The notes under the pieces: model-generated
The model's database searches: none
What the model was told of the DNA's origin: nothing
The model's input: only the letters and a program-made list of their open reading frames with translations
In this document: positions 55,652 to 64,000 of the stretch, piece after piece
Layout of the letters: the number at the start of each line of letters is the position of its first letter
Numbering within the stretch: position 1 is the first letter of the stretch
Made by a program: the position numbers and the translations under genes
Assembly (NCBI RefSeq): GCF_003731635.1
Contig: NZ_RCUA01000087.1
Coordinates: 1-64,000 of the forward strand
Origin: Marisediminitalea oceani
Lineage (GTDB): Bacteria > Pseudomonadota > Gammaproteobacteria > Enterobacterales > Alteromonadaceae
Length of the DNA: 64,000 nt
Direction of reading: 5' to 3'

Positions 55652-58412
55652 GCAGCATTGCAAATAAGCTGGTGCGCCGCACCGGCTTACTTAAATAATC
55701 ATTCATACCAGCACTCAGGCAAGCTTTGCGGTCATCATCAAAAGCATTGGCGGTAAGAGCTATAATGGGAATGGCGGATTTGTCGCCAGGCAAATCGCGG
55801 ATCGCCCGGGTTGCAGAAAAACCATCCATCACCGGCATCTGACAATCCATTAAGACCAAATCAAAATCGACTTTAGGGATGACTTCCAGTGCCGCAGCGC
55901 CGTCTTTGGCGCGAAGACATTTAACGCCTGCATCCTTGAGCATATCGAGGATAATTTCAGCATTAATGTCATTATCTTCCACCACCAGGATTTTTAAGCC
56001 TGCCGGGAGCGTTAGCACAGCTTGTTCCGGCGCCTGCTCTGCCTGGGCAGACGTGGGTAGTGGTAACTTAACAATAAACTCACTGCCCTGTTGTTGCTCA
56101 CTGTTAAGCTCAATAGTACCGCCCATTAAATCAATCAGTTTGCTGGTAATTGACAAGCCAAGCCCGGTGCCACTGAACTGTCTGGAGCTTGACCCATCGG
56201 CCTGAACAAACTGCTCGAAGATAGTCTGCTGCTCCGCTTTTTTAATACCAATACCGGAGTCTTTAACGGCAATTACGAGCGTGCCATACTGGTACACGAC
56301 CTTAATTACAACACCGCCGATAGCGGTAAATTTCACCGCGTTACTCAACAGATTATTTAAGATTTGGCTTATTTTGCCGGCATCGCCGAGCAAAAATGAC
56401 GGTATGCTATTGTCCCAAACGACTTCGAGGCTCAAATGCTTCCGACTGGCAGCCTGACGATGAATTTCGGCACAAGCCTGAATAATCTGTTGTGGTGAAA
56501 AGGGGTGGCGGGTCACTTTCATTTTACCCGCTTCAATCTTCGACCAGTCCAGAATACTGTCGAGGATCAGCAGCAGGTTGTTGGCCGACTGCACTATAAC
56601 CTGAATTCGCCGCCTGACATCTTCCGGTAATGGTTGTTCCAGCAGATTTTCACAGCTCCCCAGAATACCGTTCATTGGTGTGCGGATCTCATGGGACATA
56701 TTGGCCAAAAAATGTGACTTCGACACATTCGCCGCCTCGGCCTGGTCCAGCGCCTGAATTAACGAAGCGGTTTTCTCCTCGACTCGCTCGGTGAGGGTGA
56801 GGTTGAGCTTTTCCAGTTCTTCGTTGAGGGTCCGCTGACGCTGGCGCGAGGTGGAAAGTTCATCAAAAGCACTCACCAGGCGCTCTCCCAACTCGCTAAA
56901 CTCTATCGCTAATCCGGATAGTTCTTGCAGTTGCAGGCGATTTTGACTAAATGACGGCATTGGCACCGGCGATTCCGGAGAATAACCGGCGAAGGTTTTC
57001 ATTAGTTCGCGCAGCGGCCGGGCGAAAACCTGTGCCACCCGTCCACCCACAATGATCCCTACCAGCCCCAGCGCAAGAAGTAGAAACAGTGCCCAGCGCA
57101 CATAGTCAGTGCTCATTGACATATAGCTACTGTTTTCAAACAACATGGTTACCGTCCAGCCCGAGATAGGATCCCGCGATTGAGCAATAAACCAATCCCG
57201 TGACAGCGCTGACTGCCGGGAAAAACAACTGTCCTGGTTACAGCCCGGCAATTCCGGACGTTGCAGGGCTTCAAGGCTGAGCTCCGGCGATGCGTAAACC
57301 ACTTTCCCGGCCTCATCCCGGTAAATCGTCCAGAACCCCGGCAAATTTCGACTGTCATATTCAATAAAGCTGCTGAGATTGAGCGAGCCTTCAAGGATAC
57401 CTGTAAGTTGGCCTTCCCTGTCGTAGAGTGGACTGGCAATGGCCACTATGGGGTCGTTACCAAACCCCCGCCCCTGAAACGCCTGCGACACAAAAGTCGA
57501 CTCGGTCTGCATGGCCTGAATGAAATACTCGCGCTCAGTCACTACCGCCTGATTTAGTCGCTTTGCCCGCTTAAGCAGGTTTACCGGGTAAGAATGGGTA
57601 ACAACACCTTTTTCATCAGCAATCAAAAAGGTGAGAAACTCGGGAAACTCCTGAGCCAGGTTAGACAGCGTTTCATCTGCAATGGCCGGTAACGGTGCGC
57701 CATGCTTTTGCGCTATCGCCATTGACCTGGCCGTATTGCTGATTGCACCGGTATGCTCATCGATAAAACGACTCAGCTCAGTTCTCATTACCTGCGCTCG
57801 CTGGGCCATGTAAGAAGTTAACTGCTGTGCCTGCTGGCGTTGCAACTGAGCAACGTGCACATAAGTCATAATCAGTACTACAAAGAAAAACAGCGAGGCA
57901 AACATGTAGCGGAACAAAGGCTCTACATTGAAGTGCAGCGAGTTGCCCACCGGCAAATAACGCAGTAACGCAATATACAATAGATGGCCAGACAAACAGG
58001 AAAAAATGCCGCTTATCCAGGTAATGGAGTAAGCCGTAAAGGCCATGGTGGGAGAGCCACTGTAGGTTGCATAGGCAAACACTATATAAACCGGCACAAT
58101 CAGCGCGCTCCACCAACCAATCCCCAGTTTTAACGGACTCAGCGCATCCGCTTTGTTCGACAATGCATTTATCAGCAAAGGCTGTACCGCCAGAAAGGCG
58201 ATCATAAATGGGTCGTTGCCATGCACCAGCAACACAGCATAGACGGCAGCAGACACCACCAGTGTAAGGGAAAAAGAAAGCAATAAGGCGGCAGCGATAG
58301 CAAAACCACCACCAAAAAACACCACCCCGCCGGTTTCCAGCGGGGCAGAGATTAGATTAACCGCAACTCCGGCCAGCGCCAGAGCAAGCGCCTGCAGCAA
58401 CCTGTTTTCCAT
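55596..58412 (-). CDS. Hybrid sensor histidine kinase with MASE-like membrane region and periplasmic Cache-type sensor
   Basis: A 938-residue membrane kinase. Residues about 1-185 contain seven to eight hydrophobic helices of MASE1-like character. A periplasmic sensor follows (about 190-430; FLTFLIADEKGVVTHSYPVN, GRGFGNDPIVAIASPLYDRE), which looks like a dCache domain. After a membrane helix (about 437-457) come a HAMP-like region, a coiled coil, HisKA with FLANMSHEIRTPMNG (phospho-His), HATPase with ILNNLLSNAVKFT, DSGIGI and GTGLGLSI, and a C-terminal REC domain (about 810-925; phospho-Asp in LVLMDCQMPVMDG). No response regulator gene is next to it, so output must go through an orphan regulator or an Hpt protein. 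Confidence 0.93.
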   Translation of the reverse strand: MENRLLQALALALAGVAVNLISAPLETGGVVFFGGGFAIAAALLLSFSLTLVVSAAVYAVLLVHGNDPFMIAFLAVQPLLINALSNKADALSPLKLGIGWWSALIVPVYIVFAYATYSGSPTMAFTAYSITWISGIFSCLSGHLLYIALLRYLPVGNSLHFNVEPLFRYMFASLFFFVVLIMTYVHVAQLQRQQAQQLTSYMAQRAQVMRTELSRFIDEHTGAISNTARSMAIAQKHGAPLPAIADETLSNLAQEFPEFLTFLIADEKGVVTHSYPVNLLKRAKRLNQAVVTEREYFIQAMQTESTFVSQAFQGRGFGNDPIVAIASPLYDREGQLTGILEGSLNLSSFIEYDSRNLPGFWTIYRDEAGKVVYASPELSLEALQRPELPGCNQDSCFSRQSALSRDWFIAQSRDPISGWTVTMLFENSSYMSMSTDYVRWALFLLLALGLVGIIVGGRVAQVFARPLRELMKTFAGYSPESPVPMPSFSQNRLQLQELSGLAIEFSELGERLVSAFDELSTSRQRQRTLNEELEKLNLTLTERVEEKTASLIQALDQAEAANVSKSHFLANMSHEIRTPMNGILGSCENLLEQPLPEDVRRRIQVIVQSANNLLLILDSILDWSKIEAGKMKVTRHPFSPQQIIQACAEIHRQAASRKHLSLEVVWDNSIPSFLLGDAGKISQILNNLLSNAVKFTAIGGVVIKVVYQYGTLVIAVKDSGIGIKKAEQQTIFEQFVQADGSSSRQFSGTGLGLSITSKLIDLMGGTIELNSEQQQGSEFIVKLPLPTSAQAEQAPEQAVLTLPAGLKILVVEDNDINAEIILDMLKDAGVKCLRAKDGAAALEVIPKVDFDLVLMDCQMPVMDGFSATRAIRDLPGDKSAIPIIALTANAFDDDRKACLSAGMNDYLSKPVRRTSLFAMLLKYVGSQAATDETPGPTD

Positions 58413-58418
58413 AGGGAA

Positions 58419-59717
58419 TTATTCTGCGTTAGCATCCATGTAATCGAGAGTCAGATTGGTGAGTACCCGCACACCCAGTTTCATCCCGGCATCGTCAACA
58501 TAAAACTCCGGCGTATGGTGAGCCGGCGAGTCTTCCACAGATACATCAAGGGGTTTACCGCCCAGCCACATAAATAACCCCGGCACTTTTTCCTGATAGA
58601 AAGAAAAATCCTCAGCACCGGTAACCGGCTTAGCCAGTATGGTGTTTTGCTTGCCCGCGGTTCGCTCTACGGTAGGGATCATTTGTGCGGTGAGTTCCGG
58701 GTCGTTATAGGTAATAGGGTAATTATAATCCAGTGGCAGGGTGAGCTCAGCCTTAGCGCCCATGCTGTCGGCAATGCCCTTAACCTTACGAGCCATCGCC
58801 TCGTAAACGTGTTCTCGCGCGGCATGGTTGAGGGTACGAATAGTACCAACCAGCTCAACCTCGTTAGGAATGATATTCGAGCGGTTACCGCCATGGATGG
58901 AACCAATGGTTACCACTGCGGCATCATCAATGATTTTCAGTTCACGGCTGACGATGGTTTGCAGTGACATGATCATCTGTGCAGCAGTGGTGATGGGGTC
59001 GACACTCTTCCACGGGTAAGCGCCATGAGCCTGCTTACCGTGGATGACTATTTTGAAAGGGTCTACCGCCGCCATGGTACCGCCAGGGTTATAGCTCACC
59101 GTGCCGATATCGTTATTAGCGCTGATATGCAGGCCGAAAATTACGTCCACATCCGGGCTCTTTAATACGCCTTCCTGCACCATTACTTCGGCTCCGCCCT
59201 TTTCACCAGCGGGCGCGCCTTCCTCCGCAGGCTGGAAAATAAACTTCACCTTGCCATGCAGCTTATCTTTCATTGAAGTTAATACCGAAGCCGCCCCCAT
59301 CAGCATGGCCATATGGGTATCATGACCACAGGCATGCATGACCGGCACGTCATTACCATTGTATTCGCCGCGCTGTGTAGAACGCCAGGGCAGATCATTT
59401 TCCTCAGGTACCGGTAAGCCATCCATGTCGGCCCGTAACGCAACTACCGGGCCAGGCCGGCCGCTGTCCAGAATTGCCACTACGCCGGTTCTAGCGACAC
59501 CGGTTTGCACTTCAAGATTTAGCGAGCGCAGATGCCGGGCCACGTACTCGGCAGTTTTAAATTCACGATTGGATAACTCAGGATATTCATGCAAATGGTG
59601 GCGCCAGCTGATGACCTCACTCTCAATCTCATTGGCCAACCGATCCACTTCACCGGACTGAGCAAAAACAGGCAGGGAAAAAAGAGGTAGCAGAGCAGCA
59701 AGTACGACGCGACGCAT
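58419..59717 (-). CDS. M20-family amidohydrolase, secreted
   Basis: A 432-residue metal-dependent amidohydrolase (hippurate/IAA-amino acid hydrolase type). ATG at 59717 gives a signal peptide (MRRVVLAALLPLFSLPVFA) with cleavage before QSGEVD; a Met four codons earlier (59729) lacks a ribosome-binding site. The metal ligands are visible: VMHACGHDTHMAMLMG (about 107-122), FQPAEEGAPAGEKGGAEVM and AHHTPEFYVDDAG near the end. The dimerisation domain lies in between. It probably cleaves N-acyl amino acids or similar compounds in the periplasm. It lies downstream of the rho terminator on the same strand. Confidence 0.92.
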   Translation of the reverse strand: MRRVVLAALLPLFSLPVFAQSGEVDRLANEIESEVISWRHHLHEYPELSNREFKTAEYVARHLRSLNLEVQTGVARTGVVAILDSGRPGPVVALRADMDGLPVPEENDLPWRSTQRGEYNGNDVPVMHACGHDTHMAMLMGAASVLTSMKDKLHGKVKFIFQPAEEGAPAGEKGGAEVMVQEGVLKSPDVDVIFGLHISANNDIGTVSYNPGGTMAAVDPFKIVIHGKQAHGAYPWKSVDPITTAAQMIMSLQTIVSRELKIIDDAAVVTIGSIHGGNRSNIIPNEVELVGTIRTLNHAAREHVYEAMARKVKGIADSMGAKAELTLPLDYNYPITYNDPELTAQMIPTVERTAGKQNTILAKPVTGAEDFSFYQEKVPGLFMWLGGKPLDVSVEDSPAHHTPEFYVDDAGMKLGVRVLTNLTLDYMDANAE

Positions 59718-59773
59718 AATGTTATCCATAAAATTACAATAACTTTACACTACCCCTTCTGATCAAAAATCAC

Positions 59774-59804
59774 AAAAAAAAACCGCTGTCAGGCAGCGGT
59801 TTTT
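59774..59804 (-). terminator. Rho-independent terminator after rho
   Basis: CCGCTG (59783-59788) and CAGCGG (59794-59799) with loop TCAGG form a 6-bp stem flanked by a run of nine A (T on the minus strand) and TTTTT on the plus strand. It lies 21 nt after the rho stop. Confidence 0.92.
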
Positions 59805-59824
59805 AGTAAAATATAAACTAATGA

Positions 59825-61090
59825 TTAACTTCGCTGACGCTTCATCGCGTCGAAGAACTCATCATTGGTCTTGGTCATGGAAAGTTTATTGATAAGGAAT
59901 TCCATGGCGTCGATTTCTGACATTTCATGCACAATCTTACGCAGGATCCACATCTTCTGTAACTCGTCCTGACCGGTAAGTAACTCTTCACGGCGAGTAC
60001 CAGAGCGATTAAAGTCAATAGCCGGGAATACACGCTTTTCAGCAATCTTACGATTGAGGTGCAGTTCCATGTTACCGGTACCTTTAAACTCTTCGTAGAT
60101 AACTTCATCCATCTTAGAGCCGGTATCAATCAGCGCGGTGGCGATGATGGTTAAGCTACCACCTTCTTCCACGTTACGGGCAGCACCAAAGAAACGTTTC
60201 GGTTTGTGCAGTGCGTTAGCATCCACACCACCGGTAAGTACCTTACCTGATGATGGAATAACCGTGTTGTAGGCACGCGCCAGACGGGTGATTGAATCCA
60301 GCAGGATAACCACGTCTTTTTTGTGCTCAACCAGGCGCTTGGCTTTTTCAATAACCATTTCAGCAACCTGAACGTGGCGGCTGGCCGGCTCATCAAAGGT
60401 AGAGGCAACTACTTCACCGCGCACCAGACGGTGCATTTCGGTAACTTCTTCCGGACGTTCGTCAATCAGCAACACCATCAGTTCACAATCGGGGTGATTA
60501 GCCGCAATGGATTGTGCGATGTTTTGCAGTAATAAGGTTTTACCCGCTTTCGGTGGTGCCACAATCAGACCACGTTGACCTTTACCAATCGGTGACGCCA
60601 GGTCCAGTACACGGGCGGTAATATCTTCTGATGAACCATTACCACGCTCCATGCGCAAACGTGAATTTGCGTGCAGTGGGGTTAAGTTTTCAAAGAGGAT
60701 TTTATTACGGGAGTTTTCTGGCTTGTCGAAGTTAACTTCGCGGATTTTTAACAGGGCAAAATAACGCTCACTGTCTTTCGGCGGGCGAATTTTCCCGGCG
60801 ATGGTATCACCCGTACGCAGGTTAAAGCGTCTGATTTGGCTGGGTGAAACATAAATATCATCTGGCCCCGCAAGATAAGAAGAGTCAGCAGAGCGCAGGA
60901 AGCCGAAGCCGTCCTGGAGGATTTCCAGTACGCCGTCGCCAAAAATGTCTTCGCCACTTTTTGCGTGGGATTTTAGAATCGAGAAAATAATGTCTTGTTT
61001 TCTCGCGCGGGCCATATTTTCGAGGCCCATTTCTTCGGCAAGGGCGACCAATTCGCTGATTGGCTTATTCTTAAGTTCCGTTAGATTCAT
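59825..61090 (-). CDS. rho: Transcription termination factor Rho
   Basis: Rho is the hexameric RNA-dependent ATPase that ends factor-dependent transcription. The 421-residue product has the N-terminal helical bundle (LTELKNKPISELVALAEEMG), the RNA-binding cold-shock-like fold (GFGFLRSADSSYLAGPDDIY, about 63-82), Walker A in IVAPPKAGKTLLLQ (about 177-190), Walker B in VVILLDSITRLARAYNTV and the R-loop/secondary RNA site GGVDANALHKPKRFFGAARN. It has a typical length and is followed by its own terminator. The 200-nt leader upstream is A/T-poor and may allow autogenous attenuation as known for E. coli rho, but no motif was identified. Confidence 0.98.
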   Translation of the reverse strand: MNLTELKNKPISELVALAEEMGLENMARARKQDIIFSILKSHAKSGEDIFGDGVLEILQDGFGFLRSADSSYLAGPDDIYVSPSQIRRFNLRTGDTIAGKIRPPKDSERYFALLKIREVNFDKPENSRNKILFENLTPLHANSRLRMERGNGSSEDITARVLDLASPIGKGQRGLIVAPPKAGKTLLLQNIAQSIAANHPDCELMVLLIDERPEEVTEMHRLVRGEVVASTFDEPASRHVQVAEMVIEKAKRLVEHKKDVVILLDSITRLARAYNTVIPSSGKVLTGGVDANALHKPKRFFGAARNVEEGGSLTIIATALIDTGSKMDEVIYEEFKGTGNMELHLNRKIAEKRVFPAIDFNRSGTRREELLTGQDELQKMWILRKIVHEMSEIDAMEFLINKLSMTKTNDEFFDAMKRQRS

Positions 61091-61252
61091 ACTGGTGGGT
61101 CTTTGTGCTTGAACGTCTTTTTGGGAAATTCGTTAATTAATAAGAATAGTGCTTGAGCCCGGAGGCGGGCTAGTAAGGATGCCAGGCAAGCCTAGACTCA
61201 GTAAAGGTAGCACCATATTTTACTATCGTCCAGACTAAATCCCGCAAATGTT

Positions 61253-61277
61253 AAAAAAAGATTGCGAAACCCTCGCA
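61253..61277 (-). terminator. Probable rho-independent terminator after trhP
   Basis: On the minus strand TGCGA-GGGTT-TCGCA is followed by ATCTTTTTTT (complement of 61253-61262). The stem is only 5 bp. It lies 13 nt after the trhP stop. Confidence 0.6.
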
Positions 61278-61290
61278 GCCCTTTTTTCTT

Positions 61291-62625
61291 CTATGCCGGC
61301 ACCGGCTGTGGTTGCTCAATACAGCGTAACAACATGGCCATCTCAGGTGAGAATCCCGCAACCGCCGGGATCTTAACTTTATAACCACTGCCCGGTGCTA
61401 CCACTAACGTTTCATCCTGCTGGGAGCGCAAGGTATCGAGAGCAATCTCGGTATTGCCGGCCGGTGTCATCACTTCGAGTTTGTCGTTAACGCTGAAGCG
61501 GTTCTTTACTTCCACGTACCACCAGTCGTTGTCACCATGGGTTACCTCACCCACCAGCTGACGGGTATCGCTGGCTGAATTACCGCGGGCATATTGCTGA
61601 TAGTCCTGATGGTTATGGCGTTGCAAAAACCCATCGGTATAGCCCCGGTTCGCCAGGTGCTCCAGTTCCAGGAACCAGTCGGCATCGAATGCCTCGCCCC
61701 GGCAGGCTGCATCAATAGCCTTACGATAAACCTGAGCGGTACGTGCGCAATAGTAAAAAGACTTGGTCCGCCCTTCTATTTTCAGCGAATCCACGCCAAT
61801 CTCCACCAGCCGCTGAACATGCTGAATTGCCCGTAAGTCGCGGGAGTTCATTATGTAAGTCCCGTGCTCATCTTCAAAGGCGGGCATGGGTTCATCGGGG
61901 CGCTGGGGTTCGGTTAATAAGAATGCCTGGTCAGTCGGCGTGCCCATACCCAGAGTTGGCTCAACGGCATCACGAGCCGGAATATACTGGCCTACTTCAT
62001 TATCCACTGCCGCTTCCGCTTTATATTCCCAGCGACAGGCATTGGTGCAGGCACCCTGATTAGGATCCCGTTTGTTTATATAGCCGGATAACAGACAACG
62101 TCCCGAGTAGGCCATACACAAAGCGCCATGCACAAACACTTCAAGTTCGATATCCGGGCAACGCTGCCTGATTTCTTCGATTTCGTTTAAACCCAGCTCT
62201 CGCGACAGGATAACCCGCTTGATCCCCTGCTGCTGCCAGAACTTTACAGCCGCCCAGTTCACGGCATTGGCCTGCACTGAGAGATGAATAGGTAAGTCAG
62301 GAAAATGCTCGCGAGTGAGCATTATAATGCCCGGGTCCGACATGATCATGGCATCGGGCTGTAACTCAGCCACCGGGGCCAGGTCCTGCACGAAGGTTTT
62401 TAACTTAGTGTTGTGCGGCGCAATATTATTAACGATATACAGCTGCTTATGATGAGCACTGGTGTAATCCCGGGCTTCCTGCAATTTGGCCAGGGTAAAT
62501 TCGTTGTTGCGTACTCGCAGTGAATAACGGGGCTGACCGGCATACACCGCATCGGCGCCATAGTGCAGTGCATATCTCAGGTTTTTCATTGACCCGGCGG
62601 GTGACAGTAATTCAGGTTTTCGCAT
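61291..62625 (-). CDS. trhP: U32-family tRNA hydroxylation protein
   Basis: A 444-residue member of the peptidase U32 family. E. coli YegQ/TrhP is needed for prephenate-dependent 5-hydroxyuridine formation at the tRNA wobble position. Signature features are ELLSPAGSMKNLRYALHYGA (about 4-23), DAVYAGQPRYSLRVRNN, the U32 motif EVFVHGALCMAYSGRCLLSG (about 167-186) with its Cys-rich continuation QGACTNACRWEY, and the C-terminal RGYTDGFLQRHNHQDYQ. Length is close to E. coli YegQ (453). It lies between trxA and rho. Peptidase activity is not expected. Confidence 0.92.
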   Translation of the reverse strand: MRKPELLSPAGSMKNLRYALHYGADAVYAGQPRYSLRVRNNEFTLAKLQEARDYTSAHHKQLYIVNNIAPHNTKLKTFVQDLAPVAELQPDAMIMSDPGIIMLTREHFPDLPIHLSVQANAVNWAAVKFWQQQGIKRVILSRELGLNEIEEIRQRCPDIELEVFVHGALCMAYSGRCLLSGYINKRDPNQGACTNACRWEYKAEAAVDNEVGQYIPARDAVEPTLGMGTPTDQAFLLTEPQRPDEPMPAFEDEHGTYIMNSRDLRAIQHVQRLVEIGVDSLKIEGRTKSFYYCARTAQVYRKAIDAACRGEAFDADWFLELEHLANRGYTDGFLQRHNHQDYQQYARGNSASDTRQLVGEVTHGDNDWWYVEVKNRFSVNDKLEVMTPAGNTEIALDTLRSQQDETLVVAPGSGYKVKIPAVAGFSPEMAMLLRCIEQPQPVPA

Positions 62626-62720
62626 AACGTTAAGGTAACCGGTTAAAAAAAGCGCCGAAGCTTAACCAACCTATGCAGTAATGGTATTAACCGAGATCAA
62701 ATAATGCGTTTTTCGGGCAC

Positions 62721-62745
62721 AAAAAAACCGGCCTTAGCCGGTTTT
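62721..62745 (-). terminator. Rho-independent terminator after trxA
   Basis: CCGGC (62728-62732), loop CTTA, and GCCGG (62737-62741) form a stem, with seven T on the minus strand (complement of 62721-62727). It lies 25 nt after the trxA stop. Confidence 0.9.
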
Positions 62746-62766
62746 CTCAGTACGATTTTCACCGTA

Positions 62767-63093
62767 TCAGATGTTTTCGTTCAAAAACTCAGTCAGCTGC
62801 GCTTTTGACAGTGCACCCACTTTAGTGGCTGCAACATTACCGCCTTTAAACAGCAATAACGTAGGGATACCACGGATACCGTATTTCGGCGGAGTTTCAT
62901 TATTTTCATCGACATTCAGCTTGCCAACTGTTAACTTTCCTTCAAAGTCGGTTGCGACCTCTTCCAGAATAGGGGCAATCATTTTACACGGGCCACACCA
63001 TTCAGCCCAGAAGTCAACCAGCACAGGACCTTCAGCATTGATAACATCTGCTTCGAACTTATCGTCAGTCAACTGGATAATTTTGTCGCTCAT
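62767..63093 (-). CDS. trxA: Thioredoxin 1
   Basis: A 108-residue cytoplasmic disulfide reductase with the classic active site WAEWCGPCKM (about 28-37), the buried Asp of DDKFEADVINAEGPVLVDF, and the cis-Pro loop RGIPTLLLFKGG. Length equals E. coli TrxA. It is divergent from rhlB, with 99 nt between them, in the same arrangement as E. coli. A strong start AATTACGGAGAAAAGAATG lies upstream. Confidence 0.98.
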   Translation of the reverse strand: MSDKIIQLTDDKFEADVINAEGPVLVDFWAEWCGPCKMIAPILEEVATDFEGKLTVGKLNVDENNETPPKYGIRGIPTLLLFKGGNVAATKVGALSKAQLTEFLNENI

Positions 63094-63192
63094 TCTTTTC
63101 TCCGTAATTGGTCTGTCGCTGAATTGTTCAGCTCTACCATAAGTGTTATATAGAAACTGTTTTTTAATGCAAGCACTGATAAGCTATAAGCT

Positions 63193-64000
63193 ATGCAAAC
63201 AACTCATTTAACCGAAACACATTTTTCCGATTTACCCATCAATGGCAAAGTCATTGATGCCTTAAATGCTGCAAATTTTACGCATTGTACACCAATTCAG
63301 GCGCTAAGCTTACCTCCTTTATTAGAAGGTAATGACATAGCCGGCCAGGCCCAAACCGGAACGGGTAAGACCATGGCATTTCTGGTCGCAACTTTCCACC
63401 ATATTTTGAGCCGGGAACCAAATCCTGACGGTGAAAAGGAAGGGCCAAAAGCCATCATTATGGCACCTACGCGGGAACTTGCCGTACAAATTTACAATGA
63501 TGCAGAACTGCTTAGTAAGCATACAGGGCTTTCACTTGCTCTCATTTATGGGGGCGAAGGTTACCAAAGTCAACGCGAAACTTTGCAGGATGGGGTAGAT
63601 ATCGTTATAGGTACGACAGGCCGCATACTGGATTATTACAAACAAGGCGTGTTCTCGCTGAATAATATCCAGGTTGCCGTGCTCGATGAAGCCGATCGTA
63701 TGTTTGACCTTGGCTTTATCAAGGACATTCGCTTTTTATTCCGTCGTATGCCGCCAGCCGCCGAACGCCTGAGCATGCTGTTCTCAGCCACGCTAAGCTA
63801 CCGTGTGCAGGAACTGGCTTACGAGCATATGAACAACCCTACTCACGTACAGGTTGAAGCCCAGCAAATGACCGCAAGTCGCGTGTCAGAAGAATTATTT
63901 TACCCGTCAGACGACGATAAAATAAAGCTGCTGCTAACCCTGATGGAAGAAGAATGGCCGGACAAAGCCATTGTATTTTCTAACACCAAGCATGGCTGTG
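63193..64000 (+). CDS. rhlB: DEAD-box RNA helicase RhlB (cut by the window end)
   Basis: The first 269 codons of an ATP-dependent RNA helicase of the RNA degradosome. Present are the N-terminal Q motif (FTHCTPIQALSLPPLLEG), Walker A AQTGTGKTMAF (about 54-64), PTRELAVQ, GGEG/TTGR elements, the DEAD box LDEADRMFDLGF (about 166-177), FSATL (about 198) and the start of the C-terminal RecA domain (AIVFSNTKHGC). The reading frame continues past position 64000. The start ATG at 63193 is confirmed by the divergent trxA arrangement and by MQTTHLTETHFSDL, which fits RhlB N-termini. Confidence 0.95.
   Translation, partial: MQTTHLTETHFSDLPINGKVIDALNAANFTHCTPIQALSLPPLLEGNDIAGQAQTGTGKTMAFLVATFHHILSREPNPDGEKEGPKAIIMAPTRELAVQIYNDAELLSKHTGLSLALIYGGEGYQSQRETLQDGVDIVIGTTGRILDYYKQGVFSLNNIQVAVLDEADRMFDLGFIKDIRFLFRRMPPAAERLSMLFSATLSYRVQELAYEHMNNPTHVQVEAQQMTASRVSEELFYPSDDDKIKLLLTLMEEEWPDKAIVFSNTKHGC

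Overview
The window reads as a chromosomal segment of a marine gammaproteobacterium of the Alteromonadales (Alteromonas/Aestuariibacter/Salinimonas-like). The reasons are an E. coli-like order thrU-tyrU-glyT-thrT-tuf next to birA-murB, a trxA/rhlB/rho neighbourhood, a purA-yjeT pair, moderate base composition, and many periplasmic and outer-membrane proteins. No rRNA, CRISPR array, prophage or intact insertion sequence was seen. This placement rests on gene content, not on a database search.

Layout. 1-4.5 kb: tuf, four tRNAs with a strong promoter, then coaX-birA-murB, all on the minus strand. 4.6-20.5 kb: one unbroken minus-strand run of 14 tightly spaced or overlapping genes. It encodes an MCE-type inner-membrane transporter core (permease, ATPase-like subunit, MCE protein) plus an unusual set of envelope proteins: four LPP20/FlgT-N-like proteins, three proteins with CsgG/GNA1162-like domains (two of them lipoproteins), two with fibronectin type III domains, two TPR proteins, an MltC-type lytic transglycosylase and a small protein of unknown function. 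The ATPase-like subunit has lost the Walker A lysine, the LSGGQ signature, the Q-loop Gln and the H-loop His. This is the best candidate for an undescribed system: a trans-envelope machine with a non-canonical or ATP-independent MCE module. A divergent GGDEF-EAL gene follows at 20.9 kb, then a YitT-like membrane protein.

23.4-42.2 kb: a murein-sugar and muropeptide scavenging island. It holds a NAGK/MurK-like kinase, a ZIP transporter, alanine racemase, a sodium:solute symporter, MurQ, NamZ (exo-N-acetylmuramidase family), a MurR-like regulator, an M14 peptidase, an extracellular solute-binding-like protein, NagX, a lipoprotein NagZ, a lipoprotein that fuses an AmiD-like zinc amidase to an AmiE/beta-lactamase-like serine hydrolase, an NhaC antiporter and a lipoprotein gamma-glutamyltransferase. 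Together these could cut peptidoglycan fragments in the periplasm to GlcNAc, MurNAc and peptides, import MurNAc, phosphorylate it, and convert it to GlcNAc-6-phosphate and D-lactate. Related GAAT-N5-ATTC palindromes lie in three intergenic regions of the island and may be MurR operators.

42.2-42.6 kb is a gene-free, strongly structured block with IS200/IS605-like terminal hairpins and an interior that resembles a HEARO/omega RNA (the IscB/IsrB guide scaffold), without a nuclease ORF. 42.6-64 kb is mostly housekeeping: a VOC protein, aldehyde dehydrogenase, purA, yjeT, cnoX, a DUF962 protein, an S9 peptidase, a PQQ sugar dehydrogenase, dps, a copper chaperone, purEK, a LysR regulator, a hybrid histidine kinase, an M20 amidohydrolase, rho, trhP, trxA and a truncated rhlB at the right edge. 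Several clear intrinsic terminators punctuate this part.
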